From positions 1,080,464-1,144,463 of the forward strand of contig NC_039511.1 of NCBI RefSeq assembly GCF_003672135.1: DNA of 64,000 nt, written 5' to 3'. The position numbers and the translations under genes were made by a program. The notes under the pieces were generated by a model. That model made no database searches, was not told the origin of the DNA, and worked only from the letters and a program-made list of their open reading frames with translations. Source of the DNA: Ooceraea biroi (Eukaryota; Arthropoda; Insecta; Hymenoptera; Formicidae). Shown one piece after another: positions 37,629 to 52,600 of the stretch. Position 1 is the first letter of the stretch; every line of letters begins with the position of its first letter.

Positions 37629-40600
37629 GCTCCGCTTTCAGTTCGATGCACGTTTCGTGACACGACAAGTTAATGCTTGCCACGCGAAGCACTTGTTCTC
37701 TCGTTCATCGTCCATTATTTATACCGGAATTAAATGTTCCGTTAGTGTAGTAAACTTCTTGCTTTATAGTTAATGACTCTACCTATAATATATCGAGATC
37801 GACATAGTTATTTATTCATGTTTAGGCGTGCGCAAACTGTAGCGGAAGGAGAGGGAAAGTCCGAGTTTCCTCACTGCCATGAATTAATCACCAATCTTGA
37901 TTTTTTTTCACAAGCTATCTTTTCAAAGAAGCAGTCGAGAGAGGAAGCGCGAAAATGGAATCGTCGGGAAAAATCTTAATTCATGCAGATGAAATCTTAC
38001 GATTTTGACAGCACGACACGCTGCAAGTCACGTGCACTCATCCCCTCTTCGTCGGCTCGGCTCGCTCGTCATTGGTGAATCCCTCCGATCCTTACCTCCG
38101 CCGCCTATTAGGATCGTAGCTAGGACGGGTGTTCCCGACTCCCGATGCCAAACAAAATGGACGTAAAAAGTTCAGATTTCCTTCAATCATCCTGTTAACA
38201 TAAATAATATATTTTCTTAAAAATTAGTTCACTTTACGTTTGGGTTGGACTTGAGTTTGCAGTTACAATTTTTCTGCTTACTTATGCAATTGTCACTATA
38301 TTGCGCAATGATTGTCAATCGACTGTGCGATTCTGTATCTTATCGATAGTTTTCGTTAACTAGCGACAGCCAGTGGCAAGAACGATCTTGGAGAAAAGCG
38401 TGGCTGTCATAGATTGTCGCTAGTTAAAGATAATACCGAAAATTATCGATAGCAAGTTATCCCGGTTGCATCCCAATCTTATTGGCACGGTGGCCCCGGC
38501 GAGGAACAATCACGTCCCTGCGGCGACGCCGCGTTGTAGCGCCGCCGCCGCCCCGCAATCTGCATCGCGACGCATCGCCGGAACTGGGTTCATCCATCCG
38601 TCCGTCAAACCGTGACGACGACGTGCCTCATATCTCCGTCCTCCGTCGCAGGTCTTTGGTCTTTTCGTGAGCGAGGGAAAATCGTGCAGACGAGTGCGCG
38701 AGACATCTCGCTCGCAACTGCGCGTACGGCAGGTGGGGGAGTCGCCGGCGGCCAGCGTGCGATACTATCGATCACACGCGGTTGAGTGTCAACGGGTGTG
38801 CGCATACGTGCGTGTATGCATATGTGTATACGTACATTTCGCGCCGCGTGTGACCGGCGAATTTCCGAGTGAATCACGCGCGTGTCGCACGCCGGCGAGC
38901 GTTCTCTAACGTCTCGGTTCGCTGTTTAATTCGCGCTCGACCCTCGCGCGAAACGCACGAGTACGGTACGATACGATACGATACGATACGATATCACCAC
39001 GTGTGGCGGTCGGGGCTTTCGCGCGTAGACAGTTTACAACGGCTTAAGGGAAGCCCGAGGCTGCGCGCGACTAAAATAGACGCGACGCGTCGAATCAAGT
39101 GCGTCGTCGTGCGGATCCTGAAGTACCCGCGGCGTCGAATATCGAAGCGCGGCATTCCGCGATGACGAGGTTCCGCAACGATGTCAAGAATTATCGGTGA
39201 ATAGTGCTCGGTGATCGTGTCAGACTCGAAATGTCTAGGTACGTATCTGGCAGCACGCGGGAATACTCGCGAGGAAGCGCGTAGAATCACGAGAAACAAT
39301 TTCTGCAATTTCTGAAAAAAAACAAAGAGAGCAAGTTTTACGGAACAAGAAACAATTCGTCGATATGAGAGAATTCAAAATAGCAATAATACTATCGAGA
39401 ATGTAAATATAATTTAAACGGAACTCGATTCACATTTAACAATTTCCTTTCACTGCGTAGAATCTTTCCCACGGCGTTACCTTCGTCTCGGCGGGGTTTA
39501 TTTCACCCCGTATTACTCCCATCAGGAACTCGAAACCGGTACGCGCAATATTTTTCCACGCGGCGAGCCAGTGATCCGTTCGTAAAACCGCGAGATTGTG
39601 AAACGAGCTGTAACGTCGCTGGTAAACTTGTCCACCGAGGTATTGACCACCGAGCATCGGCTCGTGGCCGATAACACGACGGCTTATCACCGAGGTTGGT
39701 CAGGTGTATGTACGTATAGAAGCGATGCAGTCAATCCCCTGCATAGAAACGCAAAAGGAACAATGAGGGAGACGGAGACAGACAAACAAAGAGAGAGAGA
39801 GAGAGAGAGACAAACAAAGAGAGAGAGGCAGAGAGGAGAAGGCGCGCAATAAATAATATCGTATAAATGGCTGGCCCCTAAATGTCGCATGATTACTGCC
39901 GGCCGTGGCGAATCATCCGACGGAATAATAACTCGCGTGCGTTAAATCGACCGGCAAATCTCGTGAGCGCGATAAAAGTTAAACGGGGAAATCTCTCGCG
40001 AGCGCGATAACAGTCTCCGGCGAAATATCGCGGCCGCGATAAACCGCGGAAATACCATGATATGCTGGAAATACCGCGTATTCATATTTTACAGCTCAAG
40101 AGTTGCGACTGTTCATTTACGCTATCGCTGCCTTTTGAATAGTAGATAGATGTATCAGTAGGAGTTATTTTCTCGAATGTCGCGCTGAAATTTGTATATA
40201 TCGTTGTGTGATACTCTGATGTAATAATAGATTGATATTAATCTAAATCGGTCTAAATTTGATAACATTCGGATGAGATTGAACGTCGACCATGAATCTT
40301 ATACTACATTGCGCTATTTCTCGCAATTGTTCCAAGCTGCAAACGGTAAATGCGGGGGTGACCCTTGCGAAAGGGTTGCTGGACGCGAGCCCATCGGTAT
40401 CGATCAGAAAGAACCCTTGTGCAACATTGATGAACCTCTCCCCTGGCGCATATAACGCGTGCACTCGTGTGCAACGTGACCGGCGCATCCTCGTGACGAA
40501 CTGTCGAGCGTGAAACGACGTAGCCGCCGTCTTATGTCGAGACGTGGAGATCTAATTGACTGTAAATAGAGTGGCGACGGAGTTCCATCGGCGGTACCAA

Positions 40601-43600
40601 AGAAATTTCAAGCATGCTGTTCTAACGAGATATTAATAGGGAGGGAAACATAATGCCATGAGAAATGCCATGACGTCTATAATTAGATAATAAAGTAATG
40701 GCTTTTCGCGTGAATGCAGTTATATTCATTTAACGAGCTAATATTTGAAAGAAACGTATGATCAGTGTCTTTTACATCAAGACTTTTCATCAACCTTTGA
40801 CATGAAATTTAAATTATTAGCATTTTCAATAGATTGTCAGTATTATGCTAATAAATCTAATCTTGGTTTGTTATATAAAATATTATGTAGCAAACACATA
40901 ATATCCGTAATGAAAACAATTGAATGGATACGTTTTATAATAACATTATTTTGAAAGAACATCCAAAATTTAACCGCATTTCACGTTACGTTCGGACGAG
41001 AAAAACATGTCGAGGATGTTTGTAACGTTGTTGTTGAATCTTCATGACACTTAAGTAGAGGGTGTGTATGTCATAATACCAATCCGTAATACAATATAAG
41101 CAATATTACAGAGACGTTTATTTCGCACTGAAATTCCGCGTCTAATCCGAACGAATTTTTACTTACGCGCTTCCAGTGGAAATCGTCGCGTGCTGCCAGA
41201 TTTGAAAACGCCTGTAGAAAAGTCCTCAGCCTACTTGCATAGTGCGCTGGTCAGAATAACCGATATTATCGCGCAACGTTTAATTACGACGCGGCAATAA
41301 CTCGCCGAGCGAACTTCTGCTGCCGGCGAATTTTGCTCGTGGTCGCATCGACCAGCACTGCCAGTTACCAGCAGTATCGCGTTTATCGCGTACCAATTTT
41401 CGTTGCATAATGTTGACGTGATGCTGTACAAAGCGGTTCCCTTTCCGTTGAATTTTCTTCTCGCAACAATGACAGCGTTTCTATTAAGCAACAGTCAAAA
41501 TTTTCAATTGGAGCAAATTTTTTAAATATTAACAAGCCCCGATGCCTCAATAATTGAAGATAAAATATTATTTATTAGATTTTTCTACGAATTCTCAAGT
41601 CTACAATTTTTTAAGTCACGACTTATTAATATAAACTTCCTCAAAAAACACCTCGTGGAATGCTCAGTACATCACGACTCAACATTCTGCTGCATACAAT
41701 AATGCGATAAGAGTGTGATAACCGTCTCGCCACGATAGTGATGTGTGACGTGCCAGTCGAAGACGTAAGGAGGAAAGTTAAAGGGAAATGGACAACGATT
41801 TGAGTCGGCTTGTGGAACGTGCGGTAGCCCGGTCGATGAGTCTCTTCGTCGTGGCGTAGTGTTGATTGTACAGCGTTCTATTGTGTACAAGTTGCAACGT
41901 TCCGTGACAATACGATAAGTATCAGACCACCAGAAGCAGCGAGCAGGCTCAAGATGATTCTCCGCCGAAAGTCGTTGCACAGCTGCAATTGTCCTTGTCA
42001 TCAGCACTGCTCCACCAAGTGCGCAGGTTTGTGCCGTGTCGTATTATAAAATTTTTACGCTCTTCACGACGAGCGACGAACCATTTCAACTCGTCGTCCA
42101 CTTTATCTTTAATGCTTTGTTTTTTGCCCACTTTGTTTACTCGACGTTATTTTCTTTTATTTTTTCTCGCATTTTTTCTATTATCTGTGATTTTTAACAG
42201 GATCTGTGAAAGAATTTAATCGCAAAAATTACAACTATTCGAGACGAATAAAATCGTCAACGTCACGTGCAATCATCGTATAAAACGTTATAGCAAAAAT
42301 AACTTATCGATTTTTACAAGATACGCGTACGTATTTGAAAGTACAAATACGCAAGTATAGCTGCGAATTTGCTATTTTAATTTAAAGCAAGCGTGCCGTT
42401 TTTTCGCGTGACGCAAAGAACGATCCGCAGGTGCGGAACCGAGAACTCGTTTCTACGACGTCGCGATAAGTCACGGTATTGTACAACCGTGCACGAATCA
42501 TGCCGGCGAATTTTTACGACTGCCTGGGATGGATAAGATTTATGATAAATTACAATTCGACGAACCGTGAGAGCAAAAAAAAAAAGCAGATAAGCTTCAT
42601 TGTCCTTTCGAGACAGACACGACATCCGCGTAAAAATTATACCAGTTACTATTACATTCTAGCTACTCGTATCTAATACCTATACTCAATACAAACTTAT
42701 TACATACAGTTTTAATCATGATACTGCCCGCGCGCGCAAATAACTTAAATGATAAAATCTTTTCTTTTCCAATCCGACCAATCTGGCAATTTATTACTTG
42801 AGATCACATTTCGACCGAGTTTCCGGTCCTTATCAAGTGATAATTAACAATATAAATAAGCCCTAAGTAAGTCGTGTTCTAAAATTAATGTAAATGATTT
42901 TAAGATTTTTTTAAACATAACACCTTCGAACTTGACACTGCAAATTGCAGGTGATATTCCATCCGCAATTATTATTATCTGTCTGAAGTGGACTTGAGAG
43001 TGTGTCCATCGTCGAGCCGCTCTCTTCGCGTGTGGCGTATGGTGCATGCTATTTGGAGCGTGCTCGCCGTCGTGTGGCACGGTGTGCATGCATGTGGTCT
43101 CGGGTGCCTCCCCTCGCTCGCACGATTGCGCCCGCTCCTTGCATCGGGGGGCACCAGGGCTGTATCCGCTCCCTTCCATCAATCAATAACACGCGCGCTC
43201 GCTTCCGTCTCCGCTCCAAGCGGAATCGGGAAGCTCCTTTCAGTCACCGAGGGAAGCCGCCTTCAAACTGTCCCTCATCTAACATCGTGGATAAAGCAAT
43301 CACGATAAATTAACGCTCGACGTTGCATTATGTTAATCATTTTTGTTAAAATGTCGATTAATTAGCGAGGATGGATTGATGGGCTTTTACCAATTTTGCT
43401 GAAATTCTTGTAGATTTTTCATTTTGTCTGTCTCATCGCGATTTCTGCATTTCTCTCTCTTTAGACAATTTAATTACATTTATTATCATTTCTTCTCGAA
43501 CAGAGAACATTACTAATATATTAACTATTAATTAAACTTGCACTTCGATATAACTGGATTAATATATAATATGTATTTTTATACAAATATTTCATTCGCA

Positions 43601-46600
43601 CGAAACTTTTATGATTTATACAAAATCCTTCAGTTATTAATATTCCTTTGTTATCAAAGTTTTATCAAATTAGCAAATTACTTTGTACACAGAAGCTACT
43701 TATTTTTACTGGTCAAACAACCATCGTTGAACCTGCTAATAAAAAAACTTGAGAAGAAAATTTTCTCGATACATTTCCACGAGGAACGGGGGGCGCCCGT
43801 CGTCGCGCGTACGCTCGTGGGAGAGCGCCGTTCCCCCTCTATATACAACAACACGAACTAGACGCTCGCCATATCGTCGGGAGTGTTCACTGGTGTATAC
43901 CGCACGATTTTATCGCAACGAGTGGCAGGAACGGCCTCGAGGAAGCGTCGTGGCGTTTACGTGACGTTCGTCGTGCCGTAAAACGGCCCGTCCGTGCCAG
44001 CGAGTCGACGATGGTCGACTGAACCACGGTGAGTACGTTCGTCCACGTAGCAGGCCGTAGAGACGAAAGTTGGTGGCTAAGGGGCGCGATCAGCGATTCT
44101 CGACCTTAGATCCTCGCTCCTCTCAGCTGTACTCGTCCTGTGTCACACACCCCGCGCACCCCTCCCCCTGCATCTTTCATCTCCGTCTCACTCCATTAAA
44201 TTCTGAACGCGCACTTGTTCGCTCCTGCGAAAAGCACACCTGAAAGTGTCATGTTCGGTGCCACTACTTCGATCGGCTTCTTATTTACTCCTTGTTTCTC
44301 AGTCGGACTCGTATTTTGAGTGGGTATACGTTTTATTTTGTCTCAGGAAGTGCAGCTGAAACGAGCAGATTAAATTTGCTCATTGTTTTCTTCACGTTAC
44401 TTTTTTCGTGTGTGCAGTGAAATGCACTTTTGGATCGGTGATAAAAAGGGAGAAGTAGGAAGGGGGAAGATTGTTAAAAATGCGGCATAATTAAAAGGGG
44501 GATTCACTCTGTGATCTCTATAAATTATAGATGAAATTGTAACGCTGATAAGCAGATTTATAACGCTGCGCATTTTATGTGTCTCCAACTTCGTTTCTAA
44601 TATTATCTTGAAATTTCTTGCTGTAAAAGATCGTAATTGTTTAAATAACTTTTAATGAAGACATTATAAAATACATGCTACCTTCTCATGACAGGAGCAC
44701 ACAAGAACTGTTACGCAGATTGAGACACCATGGAGTCGACTTTGGATGAGAGCAAGGCAGAAACGCCAGCGAAATCTGGTAATCAAGCTGTTGTAACCGA
44801 TGGAAATAAATCAGCAAAGGAAATGGAAGAGATGGACGCAGAGAAGAAGGTACGCACCTCCTAAATTCGTTATTACGTCGTACTTCTGTTTCTATATGTG
44901 CAATTTTTTCTTTTCTGCTATAAGAAATATTAATATTAAAACATACTATATAATATTAAAAAATATTTACATGTATTTTTATATTGCGTAAAGTAATATT
45001 CATTGATACAATTAAACGTCCTCTATCCTCATTGTAGAAAGGAGAGGAGCGCAAGAGTTTCTCCGTTGCCAAGTCAAAGAAGGCAATCGCGAAGACCAAG
45101 ACGAAGAAGGCACGGATTGTCGGCCAGCCGAGCTATGAGCCCACGAAACTCGAAGACAGTCCGTCACAAGTATCAGAACGCTTCAAGAGGGGCTGTGAAT
45201 GCGTGGACGACCAGTGCTTCAAGGACCTGAATCCCGAGGTGGTTTATCGGCACAGGCTGAACATCGCCGAGCTCACGAAAGCGGAACACGATATGTACCT
45301 GATGGGTGTCACGATGGCGTGCTTGACGGATCCGTATCAAACCGCACGGCATACAGAGCGACGTAGGTTGCGCGCGCAGTACGTTTACCAGGGTCGACGA
45401 GTCTGCCTGGATGCGTTCCTGTACCTGGAGAACTGTACGCACTATCAGATCAAGCGGATCCGCAAGCACCTAATGACGCACGGGGTGACGCCGCGCGTGC
45501 ACGGGAATCACGGCAAGGTGCCGCACAACACGTTCTCCCTGGACATATACAAGATCGCCACCGAATTCCTGAAGAACTTCATCGAGGTGCAGGAGGCGAG
45601 ACAGAAGAACAGGCTGGCGAAGAACGCGCCGCTGCACCTGCCGCCCGACATCACGCGGAAAACGGTGCACGATCTGTACACGCAGTACTGCAGAAAGCAG
45701 TCGCCCGACATCAAGAGCATGGGCTACTCGACGTTCCGGCGTTTCATGAAGGTGCAGTTCCCGCAAGTGAAGTTCGCCAAGCTGGAGTTCATCGCGCGTA
45801 GCCAAACCGCGCAGAGCCACTGCCAGACGGAGCCCTCCGACGCGCGGGACGACACGGGCCAATCGAGATCGGGCAAATCGGACCTGGCGACGGAAAACGG
45901 TGGCACAATACTGCCGCTGGTGATAACGAGCGATATAGGGCAAAACGAGACCTACGTGTTAACGCCTATCAGTAAATTGCAGGACGGCGTGAGCTATCAA
46001 GTGACTACCCGCGGCCTCGTGGTCAATAGTCACAACACCGTCACACTGTCGAAAACGAGCGCGTAGGACTGCGTCGGCAGTTTGCACGTGAAGACGACTT
46101 TGTACGCATGTGATATATCCATACGCACATGGAAGTGTGTTGAACGCCTATCACAGAACGCCTACGTTGAGAGACTAATTGCTCTCGGTATCTGAACCGA
46201 GATTGTAGTGATACGTTGCGCGCTGTACAGAATATTCAGATGACTCACGTGAGAATAAGTACGTAAGATACAGTGACTTAATTCAAAATTTACACAATTT
46301 ATTATATAATATCTCTAGAGCATTATTTTGCTAAATAAATCTTCTGTTGTACCGTACAAATTTGAATACTCGTGTAACATTGTATCGGAAGCTTCTAATC
46401 TGCATCCGAAGCTAATTGCATGAAGTGTTCCTGTTTTACTGAATAAGAAAGAAACGCTTTAGCCAAATAATTGTAAATTTGTATTATAATAATAATGAAT
46501 GTTAAAAACATAAATTATATATTTTGTTTGAAAGTGTATTTTATCCTATACTAAATAACAAATATTCAGAAAAATTATTTTATTTTTACTTTTTTTTTAT

Positions 46601-49600
46601 AGATATCTCTTGTTTCCTACTTTTGTTGAAGTTTACGAATACAAATACAATTGATTTAAGAGTATGATAATAGTGCAAAAATATATAGAGTCATGTTTTA
46701 AGAAAGATTTATAGTTGTAAATTAAAAATTTTTGTATTATATCTTCATTTTGTATGTCCTGTTAAAATAATAAAAATGCATGTGTGGAATATGATATATT
46801 AAGAATTCTCAACTGCAAATTATATATCTCACAGTCAGATATATTTTTGAAAATGTTATAATATAATGTTTTACTTTTCATACAGAGAGGATTCAATAAC
46901 TAGAGGTCAAAAACTAAAGAATCTAAAGAAAAAGAATGTTTCTTATCTTCCTTGGATTCCAGACATGAAAATCGAGTAACTACAGTAGCAACCACAGTGC
47001 TTCTCAATTCATACAAACGCGAGCATTTCTTACAATCGCTTTTAATTAATATATTGCATATTATACATGTATATATTTATAGCATGTGTTACATTTTTAA
47101 ATTTATATATTTTATTCTTGTTTTTACATCAAGCAACCGAATTCAAATAGGAAGACTTGAAATTGCTGTCTGATATACGATACAAGAGTTTACTATTGTA
47201 TAACATATATAAAATCTACTTTAATTGCAGATGTTATGTAGATTTAACAATTAAGGAGTTATAAAAAGTGTAACAGGTATTTTCGTCAGTCCGTTTCGTT
47301 TTATTATCTGATGTTGTGCATATCAAAAGTTTTATTTCTCATTCAGATAGTTACGAGAGGATCTTCTCTCTCTAAATCGTTCTAATATATCGGTAACTTT
47401 TTACGGTTTCGGCATTATAAATATTAATGATCCGGTCTTTCGAGATTCTTGTATAATTAAGGTTGTACTCCAGCTCGTTTGAGAGCCTCTTGGTTTACAG
47501 TTATATCAGCAATATTGTGGGTACTGCAGGGAACTGTTTCAGTGCTGGGTGGCATCAAGCAAGGTCATGTGAGTGCAACCTCTGATCAGGTACTCACATT
47601 CAGTACACCAGTGAGACTTGAGCCGTGCATTCACAGTAAACATTACATAAGAGAGCGTGAACTAGAAATCGTATACCATTCTGGAGCCTTTAACACAGTT
47701 ATACGTTGGATATTGTGATATCTAGTAAAGTGTTATATTTTCTGAATAATACGGGCAGTGCAGTTTTTAATTGTAATGTAAAAATGAAATGGTAAATAGA
47801 TTTATATATCATTGTAATTAACAAAAACAAATTATAACATGTGGAAGAGCTTATGTAAATTTGTACGCGACAATTCTGCGATCGTACGTCTGTATATGTA
47901 TAATCGCATAAATATAATATAAAATGTGCACATATATAATATAAGATTTTATATAATATAAAAATAACAGAATTTGAACTTTTAACTGATTTTTAATTTT
48001 TGTACATGCAAATGTGCTTATATAAATGTTACATATAAATTTCAATATTAAAATTAACGATTTATAAGTATTCATAATATCAGAATTTATCAAACTTTAT
48101 TAGTTCTATAAAAAAAATAATACTGTAAGTGGAGAATATATATTTCTAAAAATATGTATATTCAGCATAATAAAGAGGGTATAATATCTGATTACAGAAG
48201 ATGTAGAGAGTATGACAGGCGAGATAGAGAATGGAGACCTGACAGTTCGAGATGTTGCAGACCTTTTGAAAGAACAGTACGCTATTATTGCTGGTAAGTA
48301 TTTAATAGCACAAGACAGGATTGTGCTTTTGAGTAAGATAAAAATTTGTAAGTGGTTTTCTTCTGATTTTCTAGGAGGAAAGACGCGAGAGGGATGTCCA
48401 ATAATCACATTTCCAGACAATGGCAATTTTCACAACGTGACTGATCTAGATTATCAGCGTCTCATGCTATACCTTACTTCTGTGCCAACGTAAGAGAGAA
48501 AAACATAGTTGTTACAAAATTTAATTTATACAGCACATTTCTTTAAATCACGTCTAACTAAATTATATTTGTTAATACTTAGGTTGCAGGAAGTTGATCT
48601 TGGATTTCATTTGATCATTGATCGGAGAAATGACAAGTGGAACTCGGTAAAGACCGTTCTTCTGAAAATTTCTGTAAGTTTGACATCATTTTACATTACA
48701 ATCGTTCAACACAGCGCGATATGTAACAATTTTCACGATAAATTTTGCATTTGTATTTTAGGCATTCTTTCCTGGTCTGGTACACGTCGCGTACGTGTTG
48801 CGACCCGCCGGATTTTTACAAAAGGCCATCTCTGAGGTGTCGAACAAATTGTTCCGAGAAGATTTCAAGTTCCGAGTTATATTCCTAGCTAACGTCGCAG
48901 AGCTTTACGAATTCATCGAGAAGGATCAACTGACTGAGCAACTTGGCGGCAATTTGCCGTATTGCCATCGCACTTGGATAGAAAACAGAATTGTGAGTAC
49001 ATGTATGAATACAGTGATAATAATGTGTGTAAATTCTCATATATATTTTACACTAATAAGTCTTTAAATTGCGTGTTTGCAGAGCTTGGAAAGATTCTCA
49101 TCCATGACGCAGGACGTATCTTTCGCGTTGGATTCCTTCACGCGACGTTTAGCTGAAGTGGAGTTTCCAAACAACACTATTGCCACGACAACGTTATTAT
49201 CGCAGCAACAGGCTGAGTATAATGAGCTGAAAGAAGAGATACTTAGCGCCGCTAGGCATGGGGAAGCTCTACTAGATAGCGTACGGCAGTTAAATGGAAA
49301 GGGCACGGCTGATAGACTGGGAAATGTTGCTGCAGTAGAAAGGTAAGAAATTTCGTTGATACCGCAATGTTTTATAAAAATAATTACAGTTATTATATAT
49401 AATTTCCGAATTTTTTAATTAATCCAATTATTTTAATTAATCCAATTTTAGATTACTTGTTCAGTTGGAAGAAACGGAGCGAACATTCGACTTATTTTGG
49501 TCGCATCACAGCTCACGTTTGAGACATTGCCTAGCGTTGAGACAGTTTGAGCAAGATTTTCGGGAATTACAGGCGACACTGGACCAGCATCTCAAGACGG

Positions 49601-52600
49601 CAGAGGAAATGACGGAAGTCGGTGAAACGCAAGCGAGAGTGGAGCAATTACTGCACGATACATCAGCATTTCAACGAATATGCAGAGTAGGTAACTTTTA
49701 ATTAGTAATTTAATTAGTAAATTCGACAAAAAACCACAATATATTTGTCGAACGTGTTTGATTAGCTCTACAATAAAATATATAACGAAAACCGTAATAA
49801 AAACGGGTGTTTCTGGAATTTTTTCCGGGGTTTTCAAAAGATTTAAGAAATTAAAGATAGAGATATGATTCCATGAGAATGTATTCACATTGCACTCAAA
49901 GCACCAGAATGCTCTGTTCGAACCAGTATATTTTTATTCATTATGGAACTGTATTATTTCTACAAGCATACGACATAAGCTTGTAACATGATAAATTACT
50001 TAAGTGAACTCCATAACGGCATAAAAGTATACTGTTCATGTTCGGGAATCACGATCATGTCAGGAGTATAGAGCGCATTTGTCACTTACATGTCTCACCA
50101 CGTAATGAGTTAATTCTGGTTTGAACGTGATCATACAAGCATAATCACATCATGCACAAATGTTACTTTGCACCGCTTTCCTCATTTTGTCGATAGTCCT
50201 ATTTGTTGCATACCATGTGGATTTGGGTCTTGGTAAGCAGTCCACTTAACAAAATACATGTATATTCTATGATAGAGTTTAAGACACAGTGGTTTTTTAT
50301 ATACATATATCTTATTAGTATTGACATATCTTACACACCTACGATGTCTTAGAGTCAAATAGAAACGTTACGTTTCGACAAGTTTTCTCGTAGGTGCTAT
50401 GAATCAAATCTCTATTTACGTGCTAGTCGACCTCTCTCATCTCCTTTCCTTTCTTTCGTGTTGAGAAGCACGCATGAGTGTCGTGTCGCAAGGAGATCCA
50501 ATAGAGATTTGATTCACGTCCGATAATGGCATGATGAATTTTTGCGAATGATCGTTATGATTTCTCACTTTCTGCATTGCACGCATAATAATAGTGTGTT
50601 TCTTTTACGAGAGATTTTTGTTTCTAGACCATTTAATCAGACTGAGAGAGATTCCATGGTTGTTCGTAGCACCTTCATTTGCATTTCAACATGGTTTATA
50701 TCCAATCGCGGTTAATCGTGCATAAGTGTAATTACATGTGTTTATAGGGAGACATAGATCGCGCGGAGGAAGTGATAACTGCTGGTCAACAGCTACTGTC
50801 CGGCAGGCATCAGTGTCCGGCGGACGTCGTGGAACCCAAGTGCGTAGAGCTACAGAGAGTTTGCACTATTCTCAGTCAGCGGCTGGAAAGACGATTGCAC
50901 ATGCTGACCAAATGCAGGGAGCTCATGGAACGGATAGACAAAGTACATTTTCTTCCTTACGAGTTTATTGTATCCTCTCTTTGCTGGAGAATTCATTATT
51001 TTCACGATGTGAATAATCGACAGGCCAACACCTGGTGCACGCGAGGGATAGAGCTGCTCGCATCGCAGAATAGCACTACGCCGCCGGATCAGGCACTCCA
51101 AGAGCTGCAACAGCTGATTGAGGCCGCGGAGGAATTCCACCATCCCCGGTGTATTTTCCAGGATTCCGTCATGCCGGAGACGAAGGCGCTCATCACGCAA
51201 GTGCGTATCGTTAAAATGCTTCAGTGTTCAGTGACCAGAGTTTTCCACCTCGATACGATACGTGTTACGCGAAATTTCTCTCGCAGGTTCTGCAAAGGAT
51301 AGAAGACGTGTCTTTAATGTGCGACAAGAGGATAATGGCTCTAAAACAGCAATTGATCAAACCCGCTCGACCAGTACAAACCGTCACTCCAGAACCAGTC
51401 AAACCCTTGCAATCACTGCCTCAAATTGTGAAGCCGGGCAGAATTCTCAAGAAAGCCAACACCATGCCAAAGGTGACATTTTTTTATTTGACAATGCAAT
51501 CTCTTTTATATAAAATAATTATATAAAATAATTTATGTAAAATAATTTCTCTTTAAGATGGAGATGAGTCCTATAGAGGGAGAATCTTCGTCACCAGAAA
51601 GCGAGCCGCGCGACATCGAGGCTCTGCGCTTGAAGCGTGGCCACGTGTTGGCGGAACTTGTGGAAACCGAGCGGATCTACGTCACCGAGCTTGGCTCGAT
51701 CATCAAGGGCTACAAGATGGAGATGATGAACGAGGCGATGGCTCATCTGATACCTGCGGCGCTGGTCGGCAAAGCGGACGTGTTGTTCGGCAATTTAGAA
51801 GAAATTTATATTTTTCATGGGGAAACGTTTTTAAGGGACTTGGAGAACTGCATTTCGAATACCGAGCTTGTCGCGTTGTGTTTCGTTCAAAGGGTGAGTG
51901 CATTCTATACTTCTGAGTGTAATGTAACGTAACACATACCGCATATCCAGCATCAAACTAATTCGACATTCGTACGTTTGCAGCGCGAGATGTTCTTTAG
52001 ATTGTACAGTTATTATTGCCAAAATATTCCGCGATCCGAGAGGTTGCGCGAGCAGATACAAAACGAACCGCAGTTCCTTGCAGCCTGTCAGCAGAAGCTC
52101 GATCACAAGCTGCCGCTCGCCGCCTATCTCCTCAAGCCTGTCCAGCGGATTACCAAGTACCAGTTGCTGTTGAAGGACTTGTTGAAGTACAGCGATGAAC
52201 CCTCGTGCTGCGTCAAGTTGCAAGAGGCGCTCGATTGCATGCTGGTCGTGTTGAAATGTGTTAATGACAGCATGCATCAAACCGCGATAACGGGTTTTGG
52301 GGTAAGCGTCTTCGTCGGTTTTATTTTCCTCGCTTCTGATCGAGAATTATCGAGAGATCGAGCTTTTATGATTTATTATATTTTTCTTTTCTCTTGCAGG
52401 GCGATCTGAGTGCACAGGGCGAACTGTTGTTACAAGGCTCGTTCAGCGTTTGGAGTAGCAGCAAGCGGGAGCGATTGTTGCGACTGAAGCCGTCTCAGCG
52501 CCATATTTTCTTGTACGAGAAGGCTCTGATATTCTGCAAGCACAGCAAACCACAGGCTCACGACAAAGCCACGTACCACTTCAAGAGATACCTCAAGGTA

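Larger units (their letters stand above)
35261..43900. other. Large GEF intron 1, no coding exon supported
   Basis: Mostly AT-rich insect intron DNA. Notable parts are diverged repeats at about 35.65-35.97 kb, a TA run at 37602-37628, a fold-back at 38341-38452, a CpG-rich island at about 38.47-39.26 kb that may be an alternative promoter, an ATACG pentanucleotide run at 38962-38993, GA runs at 39791-39828, and another GC-rich patch at about 42.98-43.27 kb. No open frame here has a recognisable domain. Confidence 0.5.

Noticed and set aside
45470..45943. 157-codon minus-strand frame over the nested gene
   Set aside because: Antisense shadow of the coding exon; the plus-strand frame continues across an intron junction in phase, the minus frame does not.
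47479..47718. 79-codon frame with a signal-peptide-like start
   Set aside because: Begins at TTG rather than ATG and has no clear splice sites in phase with GEF exon 2.
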